IMG/VR virus record: IMGVR_UViG_3300006854_000165
Span: 1-39,364 of that record
Reading direction: 5' to 3' (one strand)
Length of the DNA stretch: 39,364 bases
Origin: a virus
The translations under genes and the position numbers were made by a program. Numbering within the stretch: the stretch's first letter is position 1; each line of letters starts with the position of its first letter. Positions 38,138 through 39,364 of this stretch are shown here, in pieces. Under the pieces are notes generated by a model, which saw nothing but the letters and a program-made list of their open reading frames with translations, was not told where the DNA came from and ran no database searches.

Positions 38138-39364
38138 TCAGGTCTCCAGGGAAGGGATGTACTCGTGGCCATAACGGCCGTAGGTGCTCGCGATGGCATT
38201 TTGGCAGGTCATCTTCTGGGGCTTGCGTGATTCCGGCGTCGAGTACGGTGAACCAGGGAATGGCAGTGGCCGAAGCTGCGGATCGCAGCGGAATGGTCCG
38301 TATACCTTCAGCGTTCCATCTGGCTCCGGGGTGCTATTGATGACCTTGATTGCCACGTATGGCTCGTCGTCAGGGATGTCGATGCGCAGAAGCTCGCGCG
38401 GATTGCCGAGCATATCGACATCGGAGTGAATGACCTTGGCTCCGATGTCGCGGATCCAGCGGCCGGAGTCTCCCTCGTTGTACTTGGCGATCATCACCCG
38501 GCGAACTTCGGCATTCGACTGGTCCAGACATTCCTGCGCTGTGAATTGACCAGCGGTGATCCGGGGGGTGACCCGAATGCCGTGGATATGGTGCAGCTCC
38601 ACGCCATCACGCCACCTGATGTGCGGTCCGTTCGCGTTGTGCGCGCGACACACCGGGCTTCCATCGCGATACACGAACTCCGGGCGATCTGCGATGATGC
38701 AGAAGTCCGCATGAATGAAGCGCGGTCCGAGCTTTCCCAAGTCTTCATACGCCGCAAACTTGGAGTAGTCGATGTCGAGCTTGGCGACGTGCCGGAAGAA
38801 CGTCAGATACGACAGCCAACCCGACCACATGTTTCCGCCGTTCCAGAACTTCCACCAATGTTGGGTGCACTGAATGAGGAATCCGACGACGCCAGTTGTG
38901 GCGGCGCGCGTGGCGGCGTACGTGGCGGCGTCCGTGGCGGCGCTCGTGGCGGCGTCCGTGGCGGCGTCCGTGGCGTCGACCGTGGCGGCGTACGTGGCGG
39001 CGCTTGTGGCGACGCGCGTGGCGGCGTCCGTGGCGGCGTACGTGGCGGCGCTTGTGGCGGCGTACGTGGCGGCGTCCGTGGCGGCGCGCGTGGCGACGCG
39101 CGTGGCGGCGCTTGTGGCGACGCTCGTGGCGGCGTCCGTGGCGGCGCTCGTGGCGACGCGCGTGGCGGCGCTTGTGGCGACGCTCGTGGCGGCGTCCGTG
39201 GCGGCGCTCGTGGCGACGCGCGTGGCGGCGCTTGTGGCGACGCTCGTGGCGGCGTCCGTGGCGGCGCGCGTGGCGGCGTACGTGGCGGCGTCCGTGGCGG
39301 CGCGCGTGGCGGCGTCCGTGGCGGCGTCCGTGGCGTCGACCGTGGCGGCGTACGTGGCGGCGCT
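38138..39364 (-). CDS. DUF6745-like repeat protein, C-terminal part (runs off the right end)
   Basis: Continuation of 1-872. From 39364 to 38897 the frame reads 39 Ala-Ala-Thr-x units, then TTGVVGFLIQCTQHWWKFWN and about 250 folded residues: PRFIHADFCIIADRPEFVYR, GPHIRWRDGVELHHIHGIRV, NAEVRRVMIAKYNEG and INSTPEPDGTLKVYGPFRC. These are the blocks of DUF6745 (HADF..CDRP, GPxxxWxDG, NxEVRRVMI, VNSTPEPDG). The family is of unknown function and often carries an AAT/DAT-type low-complexity segment before this domain. Stop at 38138. Together with the left part the protein has at least 690 residues. Confidence 0.85.
   Translation of the reverse strand, partial: SAATYAATVDATDAATDAATRAATDAATYAATRAATDAATSVATSAATRVATSAATDAATSVATSAATRVATSAATDAATSVATSAATRVATRAATDAATYAATSAATYAATDAATRVATSAATYAATVDATDAATDAATSAATDAATYAATRAATTGVVGFLIQCTQHWWKFWNGGNMWSGWLSYLTFFRHVAKLDIDYSKFAAYEDLGKLGPRFIHADFCIIADRPEFVYRDGSPVCRAHNANGPHIRWRDGVELHHIHGIRVTPRITAGQFTAQECLDQSNAEVRRVMIAKYNEGDSGRWIRDIGAKVIHSDVDMLGNPRELLRIDIPDDEPYVAIKVINSTPEPDGTLKVYGPFRCDPQLRPLPFPGSPYSTPESRKPQKMTCQNAIASTYGRYGHEYIPSLET
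38897..39364 (-). repeat. 12-bp tandem array, right part (39 units)
   Basis: 39 complete units in the same register and frame as the left array. A 60-bp higher-order unit is repeated: 39121-39180 and 39181-39240 are identical, and 39061-39120 is a diverged copy with three mismatches. The last 60 bases of the window (39305-39364) are an exact copy of 38945-39004, which is where an assembler would stop. The true length is therefore uncertain. Confidence 0.95.

Noticed and set aside
38897-39364. Possible CRISPR array
   Set aside because: The units are 12-bp coding repeats without spacers.

Overview
The window is the essentially complete genome of a GC-rich tailed phage with podovirus-type organisation. 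It has a terminase, portal, scaffold and coat head module. There is no tape-measure, sheath or tail-tube gene, but there is one very large tail-hub protein, three consecutive large Ala/Gln-rich ejection proteins and several tail appendages. I see no integrase, DNA polymerase or RNA polymerase. Codon use points to a high-GC bacterium, and lipobox proteins and a spanin-like lysis cassette suggest a Gram-negative host; I cannot name it.

Both ends of the window lie inside one 12-bp tandem repeat array (1-477 and 38897-39364). The array is coding on the minus strand, reads Ala-Ala-Thr-x, and sits inside a single gene that runs from 872 down through position 1, across the junction, and on from 39364 to 38138. 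A 2-nt overlap of the ends (ct) keeps both the 12-nt register and the reading frame, so the natural molecule is circular or circularly permuted and the sequence was cut inside the array. The protein joins a DUF6745-like N-terminal part (131 residues), at least 78 AATx units and a DUF6745-like C-terminal part (about 252 residues).

Layout on the circle: (1) A long minus-strand early operon starts at 1425 and runs 1425 > 1 > 39364 > 31851, with most genes linked by ATGA, GTGA or TGATG overlaps. It holds a zinc-knuckle QGDV-type protein, the DUF6745 repeat protein, a YqaJ-type exonuclease, RecT, an acetyltransferase, a GroES co-chaperonin, a VRR-NUC-like nuclease and many small proteins. A 313-bp gap before groES holds hairpins and a tRNA-like fold with an oversized anticodon loop. 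(2) Position 1483 starts a stand-alone endolysin. (3) 2948-2259 and 6129-4531 hold small minus-strand genes of unknown function. (4) 3058-4422 is a plus-strand cluster with a ribbon-helix-helix regulator and a Phg_2220_C replication protein. (5) 6732-31873 is the late plus-strand operon (packaging, head, tail, ejection, appendages, lysis membrane proteins), broken by two opposite-strand genes (9883-10257 and 18034-18381).

A recurrent TTGACA-like element lies 33-37 nt upstream of the start codon of seven transcription units, which predicts -35 boxes of leaderless or nearly leaderless mRNAs. Replication probably uses host polymerases recruited by the Phg_2220_C protein, with RecT and the exonuclease handling recombination or concatemers. 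Functional calls come from motif recognition by eye; no database search was run.
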